Position numbers and translations under genes: made by a program. From the NCBI RefSeq assembly GCF_045209745.1, contig NZ_CP109273.1:5270001-5334000 (forward strand): a DNA stretch of 64,000 nt. Reading direction: 5' to 3'. The notes below the pieces were generated by a model. The model was not told where the DNA came from, made no database searches, and saw only the letters and a program-made list of their open reading frames with translations. Shown here one piece after another: positions 8,631 through 16,333 of this stretch. The stretch is from Micromonospora sp045209745. GTDB lineage: Bacteria > Actinomycetota > Actinomycetes > Mycobacteriales > Micromonosporaceae. How positions within the stretch are numbered: the first letter of the stretch is position 1; the number at the start of each line of letters is the position of its first letter.

Positions 8631-10483
8631 CACAGACCCTCCCCGCGCGGGCCGACGGCGGGCCGGCGCCGGACCGCCGGAGCCGTCCCGAGTTCCACGG
8701 CTCGGCGGTGGCCGCGTTCCGGGAGTCGGCCGCGGCCCATCCCGGCCGCGCCGCGGTCGTCGGTGTCGACGCCACGCTCACCTACGCCGAGCTGGACGAC
8801 CGCAGCGACCGCCTGGCCACACTGCTGGCCGCCCGAGGCGCCGGGCCGGAGCGCGCGGTCGGCGTGCTGCTGCCCCGCACCGCCGACCTGATCGTCGCGA
8901 TCCTCGGCATCCTCAAGACCGGCGCGGTCTATGTGCCGTTCGACCCGGAGCAGCCGGCCCAGCGCCTCGGGCGGATCGTCCGCGACGCCGCGCCGGTCAC
9001 CACGATCACGCACGCCGACCTGGTCGACTCGCTGCCCGAGGGGTCCGGGCCCGACCCGGTGCTGCTCGACCGGACCGACTGGTCCACCGTGGAGCGCTCG
9101 GAGCCGGCCGTCCTGCACCCGGACAACCTCGCGTACATCATCTTCACCTCCGGCTCGACCGGGCGCCCGAAGGGCGTCGAGGTGTCGCACCGGGCGCTGA
9201 TCAGCTTCCTGAACGGCATGGAGCAGGGCGGCTTCTTCGGGCCGCCCGGCGTCCGGCTGGCCTGGAACGCCTCGGTCGCGTTCGACGCCTCGGTGCAGGA
9301 GTGGGTGCGGGTCTTCCGCGGTGACACGGTCGGCGTGCTGACCGACGACATGCGGCGCGACGCCGAGGAGTTCGCCGAATTCATGGTCGAGCGCGAGCTC
9401 ACCGAGGCGGACATGACACCGTCGCACGCGCAGATGCTCATCGAGGACCTGGTCGACATCGCCGGCCCGGAGCGGCACCTGCGGCTCTTCATCGCCGGCG
9501 AGGCGGTGCCGCCCGGCCTGTGGTCGCGGTTGCAGGCGCTGATCGGCGACGGCGTGGTCACGGCCATGAACCTGTACGGGCCGACCGAGGCTGCGGTCAA
9601 CGTGGCCGGCACGTTCATCCGGCCCGGCGAGAGCCCGACGATCGGCCGCCCGCTCGCCGGGGTCGAGGCTCGCGTCGTGGACACCGAGCTGGTACCGGTC
9701 CCGGACGGCACGCCTGGCGAGCTGTGCGTCGCCGGGTCCTACCTGGCCCGGGGCTACTCCGGCCGGGCCGGGCTCACCGCCGCCCGGTTCGTGCCCGACC
9801 CGCTGTCGGCCGACGGCGCCCGAATGTACCGGACCGGCGACCGGGTGGTCCGCCGGGCCGACGGGACGATCGAGTACATCGGGCGCACCGACGACCAGAT
9901 CAAGATTCGGGGACACCGGGTCGAGCTCGGCGAGATCGAGTCGGTGCTCGCCGATCACCCGGACGTCAGCCGCGCGGTGATGCTCTACCAGCGCGGGGAC
10001 GACGGCGGGCGGCTCTCCGCCGTGCTCCACCTGCGGCCCGGCGGCGACCTGAAGGCCGTCCGGGCGTACGCGGCCGGCCAGTTGCCGACCTGGATGCAGC
10101 CCAGCGACTGGGCGGTCGTCGACGCCATCCCGCTGACCGTCGGCGGCAAGGCCGACCGCAGTGCCCTCATCCGCCGGCTCACGTCCGCCGAGGACGCCCC
10201 GGACGGTTCTGAACCTGCCAAGGAGACGCAGATGAAGGTCGACGCCACGAACACCGTCCGCGAGGTGTGGTGCGAGGTCCTCGAGCTCGAGAAGGTCGAC
10301 GACGAGGACGACTTCTTCGTCATCGGCGGCCACTCGCTCAGCGCGATGCAGGTGGCCAGCCGCCTGCGGGCCGGCCTGGGCGGGGTCAAGATCCCCACCC
10401 GGATGCTGTTCGAGCACCGCACGTTCACCGCCTTCACGGCCGCGGTGAACGAGCGCCTGAACAGCGCGGCGGTGTCGGCGTGA
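8627..10483 (+). CDS. NRPS adenylation-carrier didomain (A-PCP), no condensation domain
   Basis: This 618-residue protein activates an amino acid and holds it on its own carrier domain. The A domain (about 20-515) has core motifs IIFTSGSTGRPKGV, FDASVQEW, NLYGPTEA, YRTGD, RGHRVELGEIE and the catalytic Lys508 in GGKADRS. The PCP (about 540-612) carries Ser570 in GGHSLSAM. By manual alignment to GrsA, the specificity residues read D-A-Q-D-F-A-L-V-N-K; an acidic residue at position 278 would suit a side-chain amine such as that of Dap. The Dap genes around it support this, but the call is tentative. No condensation domain exists in the window, so the aminoacyl group must pass to a KS or another acyltransferase. 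The true start is the ATG at 8627, overlapping the SnoaL-like stop. Confidence 0.9.
   Translation: MTQTLPARADGGPAPDRRSRPEFHGSAVAAFRESAAAHPGRAAVVGVDATLTYAELDDRSDRLATLLAARGAGPERAVGVLLPRTADLIVAILGILKTGAVYVPFDPEQPAQRLGRIVRDAAPVTTITHADLVDSLPEGSGPDPVLLDRTDWSTVERSEPAVLHPDNLAYIIFTSGSTGRPKGVEVSHRALISFLNGMEQGGFFGPPGVRLAWNASVAFDASVQEWVRVFRGDTVGVLTDDMRRDAEEFAEFMVERELTEADMTPSHAQMLIEDLVDIAGPERHLRLFIAGEAVPPGLWSRLQALIGDGVVTAMNLYGPTEAAVNVAGTFIRPGESPTIGRPLAGVEARVVDTELVPVPDGTPGELCVAGSYLARGYSGRAGLTAARFVPDPLSADGARMYRTGDRVVRRADGTIEYIGRTDDQIKIRGHRVELGEIESVLADHPDVSRAVMLYQRGDDGGRLSAVLHLRPGGDLKAVRAYAAGQLPTWMQPSDWAVVDAIPLTVGGKADRSALIRRLTSAEDAPDGSEPAKETQMKVDATNTVREVWCEVLELEKVDDEDDFFVIGGHSLSAMQVASRLRAGLGGVKIPTRMLFEHRTFTAFTAAVNERLNSAAVSA
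10220..10234 (+). promoter_or_regulatory. Internal ribosome-binding site and start codon before the PCP
   Basis: AAGGAG (10220-10225) stands 6 nt before an in-frame ATG (10232) inside the A-PCP gene, exactly in the A-to-PCP linker. Translation from here would give a free carrier protein of 83 residues. Confidence 0.5.
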
Positions 10484-10677
10484 GCCGCTGGACCGTGCTG
10501 GTCAACCACGAGGAGCAGTACGGGCTGTTCCCGGCTGGCCGGCCCAGCCCCGGCGGGTGGCGCCCGGCCGGCTTCGAGGGCACCGAGGAGGAGTGCGTCG
10601 CGCACGTCGACCAGGTCTGGACCGACCTGCGCCCGCTGTCGCTGCGCCGCGCCACGGCCGGGCAGTCCGGCAGCTAG
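10480..10677 (+). CDS. mbtH: MbtH-like protein
   Basis: This 65-residue protein is an NRPS A-domain partner. The family signature is present: VNHEEQYGLFPAG, then a P-x-GW segment (PGGWRPAGFEG), EECVAHVDQVWTDLRP and a short basic tail. MbtH proteins bind adenylation domains and raise their solubility or activity. Its GTG overlaps the stop of the A-PCP gene by 4 nt, so the two should be made together and this is the expected partner. It is followed by a strong hairpin before the next gene. Confidence 0.93.
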   Translation: MSRWTVLVNHEEQYGLFPAGRPSPGGWRPAGFEGTEEECVAHVDQVWTDLRPLSLRRATAGQSGS

Positions 10678-10682
10678 GAACC

Positions 10683-10727
10683 GGGAGGCCGGCCGGCCGA
10701 TGCCCCCTCAGCGACGGCCGGCCTCCC
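10683..10727 (+). terminator. Intra-operon hairpin between mbtH and the SbnB-like gene
   Basis: A 13-bp perfect inverted repeat (GGGAGGCCGGCCG and complement) with a 19-nt loop lies in the only sizeable gap of the early operon. There is no T-tract. It may be a partial terminator, an attenuator or an mRNA-stabilising stem that sets the ratio of upstream to downstream gene products. Confidence 0.5.
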
Positions 10728-10752
10728 CAGCCGCACGACGACCCAGGAGCTG

Positions 10753-11787
10753 ATGAGAAGCATGTCCCAGGTAGCACCATTCGCGATCATCTCCGGCCGG
10801 CAGGTGCACGACGCCGTACACGGGCGCGAGCGCGAGGTCACCGAGCTGATCGAAAGCGCGTACCGGCTGCACGGCGAGGGCGAGACGACCAACCCGGACT
10901 CGTACTTCCTCCGCTTCCCAGACCGACCACGGGACCGGATCATCGCCCTGCCGGCCTCGGTCCGGGGCAAGGTCGGCGTGCACGGCCTCAAGTGGATCTC
11001 CAGCTTTCCGGACAACGTGACGGCCGGCATCCCGCGCGCCTCGGCGGTGCTGGTCCTCAACGACTTCCACACCGGCTACCCGATCGCCTGTCTCGAGGCG
11101 TCGATCATCAGCGCGGCGCGGACGGCGGCGTCTGCGGCGTCGGCGGCGGTCCGCCTGTCCGCCGCGCGCGGCCGCACGCCGCGCCGGCTCGGCGTGGTGG
11201 GCGCCGGGCTCATCGCCCGCTACACCTACCACTACCTGCGGGCCAACGGACTGAACTTCGAATCGGTCGGGGTGCACGACCTGTCGGCGGAGCACGCCGC
11301 CGGGTTCGGCGACCACCTGCGCCGATCCGGGGAGCAGGACGTGGTCCGGCACGACAGCCTCGACGGGCTGCTGGCCGACAGCGATCTGGTGCTGTTCGCG
11401 ACCGTCGCCGGCGAGCCGCACGTGACCGACCCGGCGCTGTTCGGCCACGCGCCACTGGTGCTGCACCTGTCGCTGCGCGACCTCGGCCCGGACGTGATCC
11501 TGAACGCCTGGAACGTGGTCGACGACGTCGAGCACGTGATGAAGGCCGGCACCTCGGTCCACCTCACCGAGCAGCGGGTCGGCCATCGGGACTTCGTAGC
11601 CGGCACGCTGTGCGACGTCCTGGCCGGGCGGATCGCCCCGCCCGCGGACCGGCCGGTCGTGTTCTCCCCGTTCGGCCTCGGCGTGCTCGACCTGGTGCTG
11701 GCCAAGCACGTCTACGACCAGGTTGCCGCCGACGGCGGGCTGGCCACCGTCCCGGACTTTTTCTACGACCTCCAGCGGTACGGCTGA
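10753..11787 (+). CDS. sbnB: SbnB-like N-((2S)-2-amino-2-carboxyethyl)-L-glutamate dehydrogenase
   Basis: This is an NAD-dependent member of the ornithine cyclodeaminase/mu-crystallin family, 344 residues, close to SbnB in length. The Rossmann motif is GVVGAGLIARY at mid-protein; the N-terminal half has KVGVHGLKWISSFPDN and GIPRASAVLVLND, typical of this family. SbnB oxidatively splits the SbnA product to L-2,3-diaminopropionate and 2-oxoglutarate. With the SbnA-like gene at 5610 the pathway from O-phosphoserine and glutamate to Dap is complete in this operon. The start ATG has AGGAG 7 nt upstream. An ornithine cyclodeaminase role is the alternative, but the SbnA partner argues against it. 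Confidence 0.87.
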   Translation: MRSMSQVAPFAIISGRQVHDAVHGREREVTELIESAYRLHGEGETTNPDSYFLRFPDRPRDRIIALPASVRGKVGVHGLKWISSFPDNVTAGIPRASAVLVLNDFHTGYPIACLEASIISAARTAASAASAAVRLSAARGRTPRRLGVVGAGLIARYTYHYLRANGLNFESVGVHDLSAEHAAGFGDHLRRSGEQDVVRHDSLDGLLADSDLVLFATVAGEPHVTDPALFGHAPLVLHLSLRDLGPDVILNAWNVVDDVEHVMKAGTSVHLTEQRVGHRDFVAGTLCDVLAGRIAPPADRPVVFSPFGLGVLDLVLAKHVYDQVAADGGLATVPDFFYDLQRYG

Positions 11788-11830
11788 GCGCCGATCACGA
11801 CGGCCCCGATCTCGAAGGCAAGGATCGAAC

Positions 11831-12898
11831 ATGAGACTGGTTTCATTGAGCGAGGTGCTGCCCGGCGAGCCCGTGACCAACCGCGACATGGCCGAGCGCT
11901 TCGGCCTGCACGAGCGGTGGCTGGACTCCGTCACGGGCAACCGCACGCGCTACTTCTGCCGGCCGGACAGCCCCACCGGCGTACCGAAGACCACCGGAGA
12001 CCTGGCCACCGAGGCGGGGGAGCAGGCCCTGGTCCGCGCCGGTGTCGACCCGGCGGCCATCGACTTCCTCATCCTCTCCACGGCGTCCCCGGACCACCTG
12101 ATGCCGGCGACCGTCAACCTGGTCGCCGACCGGCTCGGCCTCAACGACCTGCCGACCTTCCAGCTGACCTCCGGCTGCGCCGGTGCGTTGCAGGGCCTCT
12201 ACACCGCCCGCGCGCTGCTCACCTCGGGCCTGCGCCGCGGCCTGGTCATCGGCGCCGACACCTGCCGCAACATGCTGCCGCCCGGCGACGCCGCGGTCCA
12301 GCTGCGCCCGGCCGAGATGGTGAACTTCGCGATGTTCGGCGACGGCGGTGGGGCGGCCGTGGTGGAGGCCGGCGAGGACGGCCCGGGCCTGCTCGTCGAG
12401 CACCTGTTCCTGCGCACCGTCGGCAAGGGGCGGGCGCCCGCCCAGATCGTGCGCTGGTATGGCGCCGCCGGCGCGCCGCAGGAGACCGGTGAGCACGGCC
12501 GCGTGGTGCGCGAGGCGATGAGCGAGGAGGACTACAAGGCCATCGAGCAGCATGTGCCGGAGGCCGCACGGGCCATCCTCGACGAGCTGGTGGCGGTCAC
12601 CGGATGGCGGCTGCCGGACGTCGAGCACGTCCTCACCCCGCAGCTCAACGGCGTGATGACCGAACGGATCCGCGAGTATCTCAGCATCGGCGAGCAGCAG
12701 GCGGTGTCCTGCGTGGCGGACACCGGCAACAACGGCAACGCGTTGCCGTTCATCCAGCTCAACCGGGCGCTGCGGCGCATCCGTGGCGGGGTGGGCGAGG
12801 GCGGCCGGATGCTGGTGGCGACCGTCGAATCGTCGAAATGGGTGCTGGCCGGCATGGCGCTGCGCCACCGGCCCGAGGGCAACTCCAATGTCTATTGA
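11831..12898 (+). CDS. KASIII/FabH-like enzyme lacking the catalytic His
   Basis: This thiolase-fold protein of 355 residues resembles beta-ketoacyl-ACP synthase III. The active-site Cys116 is present (TSGCAGAL), as is the Asn region (DTGNNGNA, Asn300). The position of the usual catalytic His, 30 residues before that Asn, is Pro270 in TPQLNG. A normal decarboxylative condensation is therefore doubtful. KASIII-like proteins of secondary metabolism can instead move acyl groups between carriers or form C-O, C-N or tetronate-type bonds. It directly precedes an FkbH-like protein and a free ACP, the same set used in glyceryl-ACP pathways, and may act on the unit that ACP carries. The ATG has AAGGA upstream. 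Confidence 0.82.
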   Translation: MRLVSLSEVLPGEPVTNRDMAERFGLHERWLDSVTGNRTRYFCRPDSPTGVPKTTGDLATEAGEQALVRAGVDPAAIDFLILSTASPDHLMPATVNLVADRLGLNDLPTFQLTSGCAGALQGLYTARALLTSGLRRGLVIGADTCRNMLPPGDAAVQLRPAEMVNFAMFGDGGGAAVVEAGEDGPGLLVEHLFLRTVGKGRAPAQIVRWYGAAGAPQETGEHGRVVREAMSEEDYKAIEQHVPEAARAILDELVAVTGWRLPDVEHVLTPQLNGVMTERIREYLSIGEQQAVSCVADTGNNGNALPFIQLNRALRRIRGGVGEGGRMLVATVESSKWVLAGMALRHRPEGNSNVY

Positions 12899-14795
12899 CC
12901 ACGGTGTCCCGCCCGCTCCGGCCACCGGCCGGGTCGCGTTGGCCGAGTTGCGGGCCACGCTCGGCGCCACCCCGCCGGACCTCGCGGCGGTCCGCGAGCT
13001 GCTCGGCCGGGTGCCCGACCCCCTCGATCTGGAGGCGGCGGGCCGCCTCCTGCACGGCGCCCGCGGCCGCGCCGCACTTGCCGGTGCGGACCTGCCGCGG
13101 ACGACCGTGGCCCTGCTCGGCAGCTCCACTCTGGACGCCCTGCCTCCGATGATCACCGCGGCGGCGCTCCGCCGCGGGATCCTTCCCGAGGTCCGGATGG
13201 CCGGGTTCAACCAATGGCAGCTGGAGATCGCCGCTGGCGCGCCGGAGCTGTCCACGCTGCGCCCCCGGCTGGTTGCCTGTCTGCTCGACGACGCGGCGGT
13301 CTTCGACCGGGTGGCCGACCCGGTCGACCTCGACGAGGTCGAAGCCCGTTGCGTCGCCTTTCCGGCGGAGGTGGCCACCTGGGCCGCCGCCGCCCGCGAG
13401 ACGCTGGGCGGCCTGACGGTGCTCGGCACCATCCCGCTGAGCCCGCTGCGGTCGCGCCGGCTGGTGAGCTACGCCGCCCGGGCCCGGCTCGCCGCAGTGT
13501 GGTCGCGGATGAACGCCGAGCTGGCCGGGCTGGCCGCCGACCTGCCGTCGGCCGTGGTCCTGGATTTCCCGGACCTGGCCGAGACGGCCGGCGGCATCTT
13601 CGCGAGCGACCGGATGCGCCACGTCGCGGGGCACGTCTACACGCCGGCCTACCTGCTCGCGTACGCCGAGGAGTTGTCCCGGGTCGCCGCCGCCGACCTG
13701 GGCCGGTCCGCCAAGTGCCTGGTGCTGGACCTGGACAACACGGTCTGGGACGGCGTGGTCGGTGACGTCGGCACCGCCGGGCTGCGGGTCGGCGGCAGCT
13801 ATCCGGGGACCGCGCACACCGAGCTTCAGCGGCTTGCCCGCGACCTGTCCGCACAGGGCGTCCTGCTCGCGGTCAGTTCCAAGAACGACGACCCGGTCGC
13901 CGTCGAGGCGCTCGACACCCACCCCGAGATGCTGCTGCGCAGCGAGCACTTCGTGGCCCGACGGATCGACTGGGAGCCCAAGGCCGGCAACGTCCGGGCC
14001 ATCGCCGCCGAGCTGAACCTCGGCAGCGACGCCTTCGTCTTCGTCGACGACAACCCGGTCGAGCGGGAGCTGATGCGCCGGATGGCGCCCGAGGTCGCCA
14101 CCGTCGAGTTGCCCGACGACCCGGCGGGTTACGCCGCCGCGCTCGCCGCCCGCGGCGACTTCCTGGTGCTGTCGCTGACCGACGAGGACCGCGACCGCAC
14201 CACCCTGTACCGCGCCCGGACCCGGCGCCGGCAGATCGAGCAGCAGGCGACCAGCCTGGAGGATCACCTGGCACAGCTCGGCTCGCGGCTCACCGTCGAG
14301 CCGCTGACGCCGATGAACGCCGGCCGGATCACACAGTTGTTCGCCAAGACCAACCAGTTCAACCTCACCGGCGTACGGTACGGCGCGGCCGAGGTGGACC
14401 GGTCCGGCACAAACGGCGCGCCCACCTTCTTCGCGGCCCGGCTCAGCGACCGGTTCGGCGACCACGGGCTGATCGCCGCGATCGCCCTCGGCCGGGCCGC
14501 GGACGGCGCCTGGACCGTCGGCAACTTCGTGCTCAGCTGCCGGGTGTTCAGCCGCGGCGTGGAGAGCACGCTGCTCGGCCTGGTGCTGCGGTCGGCGGCC
14601 GCGGCCGGGGCGCCCGGCGTCACCGGCACGTTCCGGGCGACCGACCGCAACGGCCGGTTCGCCGGCCTCTATCCGTCGCTCGGCTTCCGCCCCACCGCCG
14701 CTGCCGGCGAGTTCCGGCACGACCTGGCGCGGCTGCCCAACCTGAGTCCCTTCATCGAGATCACGCATGAATCGGAGGTGTTCCGTGCTGGCTGA
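12888..14795 (+). CDS. FkbH-like glyceryl-ACP forming enzyme
   Basis: This 635-residue protein belongs to the FkbH family. The HAD-like phosphatase core has the nucleophile motif at Asp281/Asp283 (LDLDNTVWDG), then SSKND and FVDDNP. The N-terminal about 250 residues are the SGNH-like part of long FkbH proteins, and the C-terminus resembles an acyltransferase (TKTNQFNLTG ... GLYPSLGF, seen here as AKTNQFNLTG). Family members take 1,3-bisphosphoglycerate, remove phosphate and load a glyceryl unit on a discrete ACP. That unit becomes a methoxymalonyl-type extender or a tetronate carbon source. The start ATG at 12888 overlaps the KASIII-like gene by 11 nt. No methyltransferase or acyl dehydrogenase partner is nearby. 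Confidence 0.87.
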   Translation: MSIDHGVPPAPATGRVALAELRATLGATPPDLAAVRELLGRVPDPLDLEAAGRLLHGARGRAALAGADLPRTTVALLGSSTLDALPPMITAAALRRGILPEVRMAGFNQWQLEIAAGAPELSTLRPRLVACLLDDAAVFDRVADPVDLDEVEARCVAFPAEVATWAAAARETLGGLTVLGTIPLSPLRSRRLVSYAARARLAAVWSRMNAELAGLAADLPSAVVLDFPDLAETAGGIFASDRMRHVAGHVYTPAYLLAYAEELSRVAAADLGRSAKCLVLDLDNTVWDGVVGDVGTAGLRVGGSYPGTAHTELQRLARDLSAQGVLLAVSSKNDDPVAVEALDTHPEMLLRSEHFVARRIDWEPKAGNVRAIAAELNLGSDAFVFVDDNPVERELMRRMAPEVATVELPDDPAGYAAALAARGDFLVLSLTDEDRDRTTLYRARTRRRQIEQQATSLEDHLAQLGSRLTVEPLTPMNAGRITQLFAKTNQFNLTGVRYGAAEVDRSGTNGAPTFFAARLSDRFGDHGLIAAIALGRAADGAWTVGNFVLSCRVFSRGVESTLLGLVLRSAAAAGAPGVTGTFRATDRNGRFAGLYPSLGFRPTAAAGEFRHDLARLPNLSPFIEITHESEVFRAG

Positions 14796-15030
14796 GGACC
14801 TGGTGGTCGAGGTCATCACCGACCTGCTCGACCTGCCCGGCACGACCCTCGCGGCGGGCACTCCGCTCGTCGCGGTGGACGGCTGGGACTCGGTCAACGC
14901 GCTGCGGGTGCTGGTGTACCTGGAGCGCGAGACGGGCCGGCCGCTCGACTACGAGCGGTTTGCCGCGGCCGCCACGGTCGGCGACCTCGCGGAGCTCGTC
15001 GACCGGACCGGCGCGGGGACGCCGCGATGA
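14785..15030 (+). CDS. Discrete acyl carrier protein
   Basis: This 81-residue free-standing carrier protein has the phosphopantetheine Ser in GWDSVNALRVL. I chose the GTG at 14785 because GGAGGTG lies 5 nt upstream; the in-frame ATG at 14767 would add six residues and has a poorer site. It overlaps the FkbH-like gene and the next gene by 11 and 4 nt. Its position makes it the likely acceptor of the three-carbon unit loaded by the FkbH-like enzyme. Activation probably comes from the Sfp-type transferase at 38565-39248. Confidence 0.88.
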   Translation: MLAEDLVVEVITDLLDLPGTTLAAGTPLVAVDGWDSVNALRVLVYLERETGRPLDYERFAAAATVGDLAELVDRTGAGTPR

Positions 15031-16277
15031 GCGCCGTGGAGGAGACGGACGTCCTGATCGTCGGCGGCGGGCCGGCCGGCGCGCTGCTCGGCTTCCTGCT
15101 GGCCCGCCGCGGCGTCGGTGTGCTCGTGGTCGAGAAGCAGACCTCCCTGGAGCGCGACTTCCGGGGCGAGACCGTGGCCGCGCCGTCGGTCGTGACACTG
15201 CGCCGGCTCGGCTTCGGCCCGGCGCTCGACGACCACGGCTTCCTGCGCACCGAGGGCGTCACGATGCGGATGGAGGGCCGTCGGGTGATGCACGTCGACT
15301 ACCGGCGGTTCGGGCTTGGCGAGGTGCCGGTCGACATCCCGCAGCCCGCGCTCATCGCGATGTTCGCGGACGCGGCTGCGGAGTACCCGACGTTCGAGTA
15401 CCGCTTCGGTGTCTCGTTCACCGGCCTGGTGCGCGACGGCGACACCGTCACCGGCGCCCGCCTGCGCAGCCGCGACGGCAAGACGACCGAGGTACGCGCC
15501 CGGCTCGTGGTCGGCGCCGACGGCCGGTTCTCCAAGGTGCGGCACGCGGCCGGCATCACCGCCGACGTGCAGCACATGGCCCGCGACTTCCTGTCCTTCA
15601 AGCTGCCGCGGCCGGCCGACTGGGGCCTGCAGGCAGAGCTCGTCGTCGACCGCGACCGACACCTGGTGGTGCTGCCGACGTTCCCGGACTTCCTGCGGAT
15701 CGGCCACAACTTGCCGAAGCGAGGGCTCGGCGCGCTGCGCAAGGCAGGCTTCGCGCCGTTCAAGGCGGGCATCATGGCGCTCGACCCGCGGCTGGCCCCG
15801 GTCGTCGCGGAGCACCTGAACTCGTGGGACGACACGTCGTTCCTGGAGATCTTCACGGCCGAGGTGCCGGAGTGGACCCGGGACGGCCTAGTCCTGATCG
15901 GCGACGCCTCGCACACCTGCACGCCGATCCTCGGCCAGGGCGTCAACCTGGCCATCCAGGATGCGGTGGTGATCGCGCCGATCATCGCCAACGCCCTGTC
16001 CGGCGCCGGCCCGATCCCCGCCTCGGCGTTCGCCGCGTTCGTCACCGAGCGGCGCCGCCACAAGGCGCACGTCACCAGCTTCCAGCGGCTCCAGGAGAAG
16101 GCGCTGGCCACTGGCAGCACGCCCGGTGTGCTGCTGCGCCGCGCCCGATACCGGCTGCTCGACGTGCTGCCGCTGAAGTACCGGATCTTCGGCGGCGTCC
16201 TGAACGCCCCGCACGGCATCGACCCGGTCGACCTGGCCCCGGACGCCGGCGGCACCCGGCAGGGCCTCGGCGTCTGA
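15027..16277 (+). CDS. FAD-dependent monooxygenase (PHBH/UbiH-like)
   Basis: This 416-residue group A flavoprotein has the dinucleotide motif VGGGPAGALLGFLLARRG at the N-terminus, the GADGRFSKVR motif at mid-protein and the FAD ribityl motif LIGDASHTCTPILGQGVN. Such enzymes hydroxylate or epoxidise using NAD(P)H. There is no lysine pattern that would indicate a halogenase. Its ATG overlaps the ACP stop, which places it in the FkbH-ACP group. It may oxidise the ACP-bound three-carbon unit or act later on the polyketide; the sequence does not decide. It ends 56 bp before the first large PKS. Confidence 0.82.
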   Translation: MSAVEETDVLIVGGGPAGALLGFLLARRGVGVLVVEKQTSLERDFRGETVAAPSVVTLRRLGFGPALDDHGFLRTEGVTMRMEGRRVMHVDYRRFGLGEVPVDIPQPALIAMFADAAAEYPTFEYRFGVSFTGLVRDGDTVTGARLRSRDGKTTEVRARLVVGADGRFSKVRHAAGITADVQHMARDFLSFKLPRPADWGLQAELVVDRDRHLVVLPTFPDFLRIGHNLPKRGLGALRKAGFAPFKAGIMALDPRLAPVVAEHLNSWDDTSFLEIFTAEVPEWTRDGLVLIGDASHTCTPILGQGVNLAIQDAVVIAPIIANALSGAGPIPASAFAAFVTERRRHKAHVTSFQRLQEKALATGSTPGVLLRRARYRLLDVLPLKYRIFGGVLNAPHGIDPVDLAPDAGGTRQGLGV

Positions 16278-16333
16278 CTCACCCAGCCCTGCAACTCCGT
16301 TCCTCACTTCGTCGACATCGAGGCGGTCCCGTG

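Noticed and set aside
15027..16277. Flavin-dependent halogenase
   Set aside because: The FAD motifs are those of PHBH/UbiH-type monooxygenases; the halogenase WxWxIP motif was not seen.
12888..16277. A standard methoxymalonyl-ACP pathway
   Set aside because: FkbH and ACP are present, but the O-methyltransferase and the two dehydrogenases are not.
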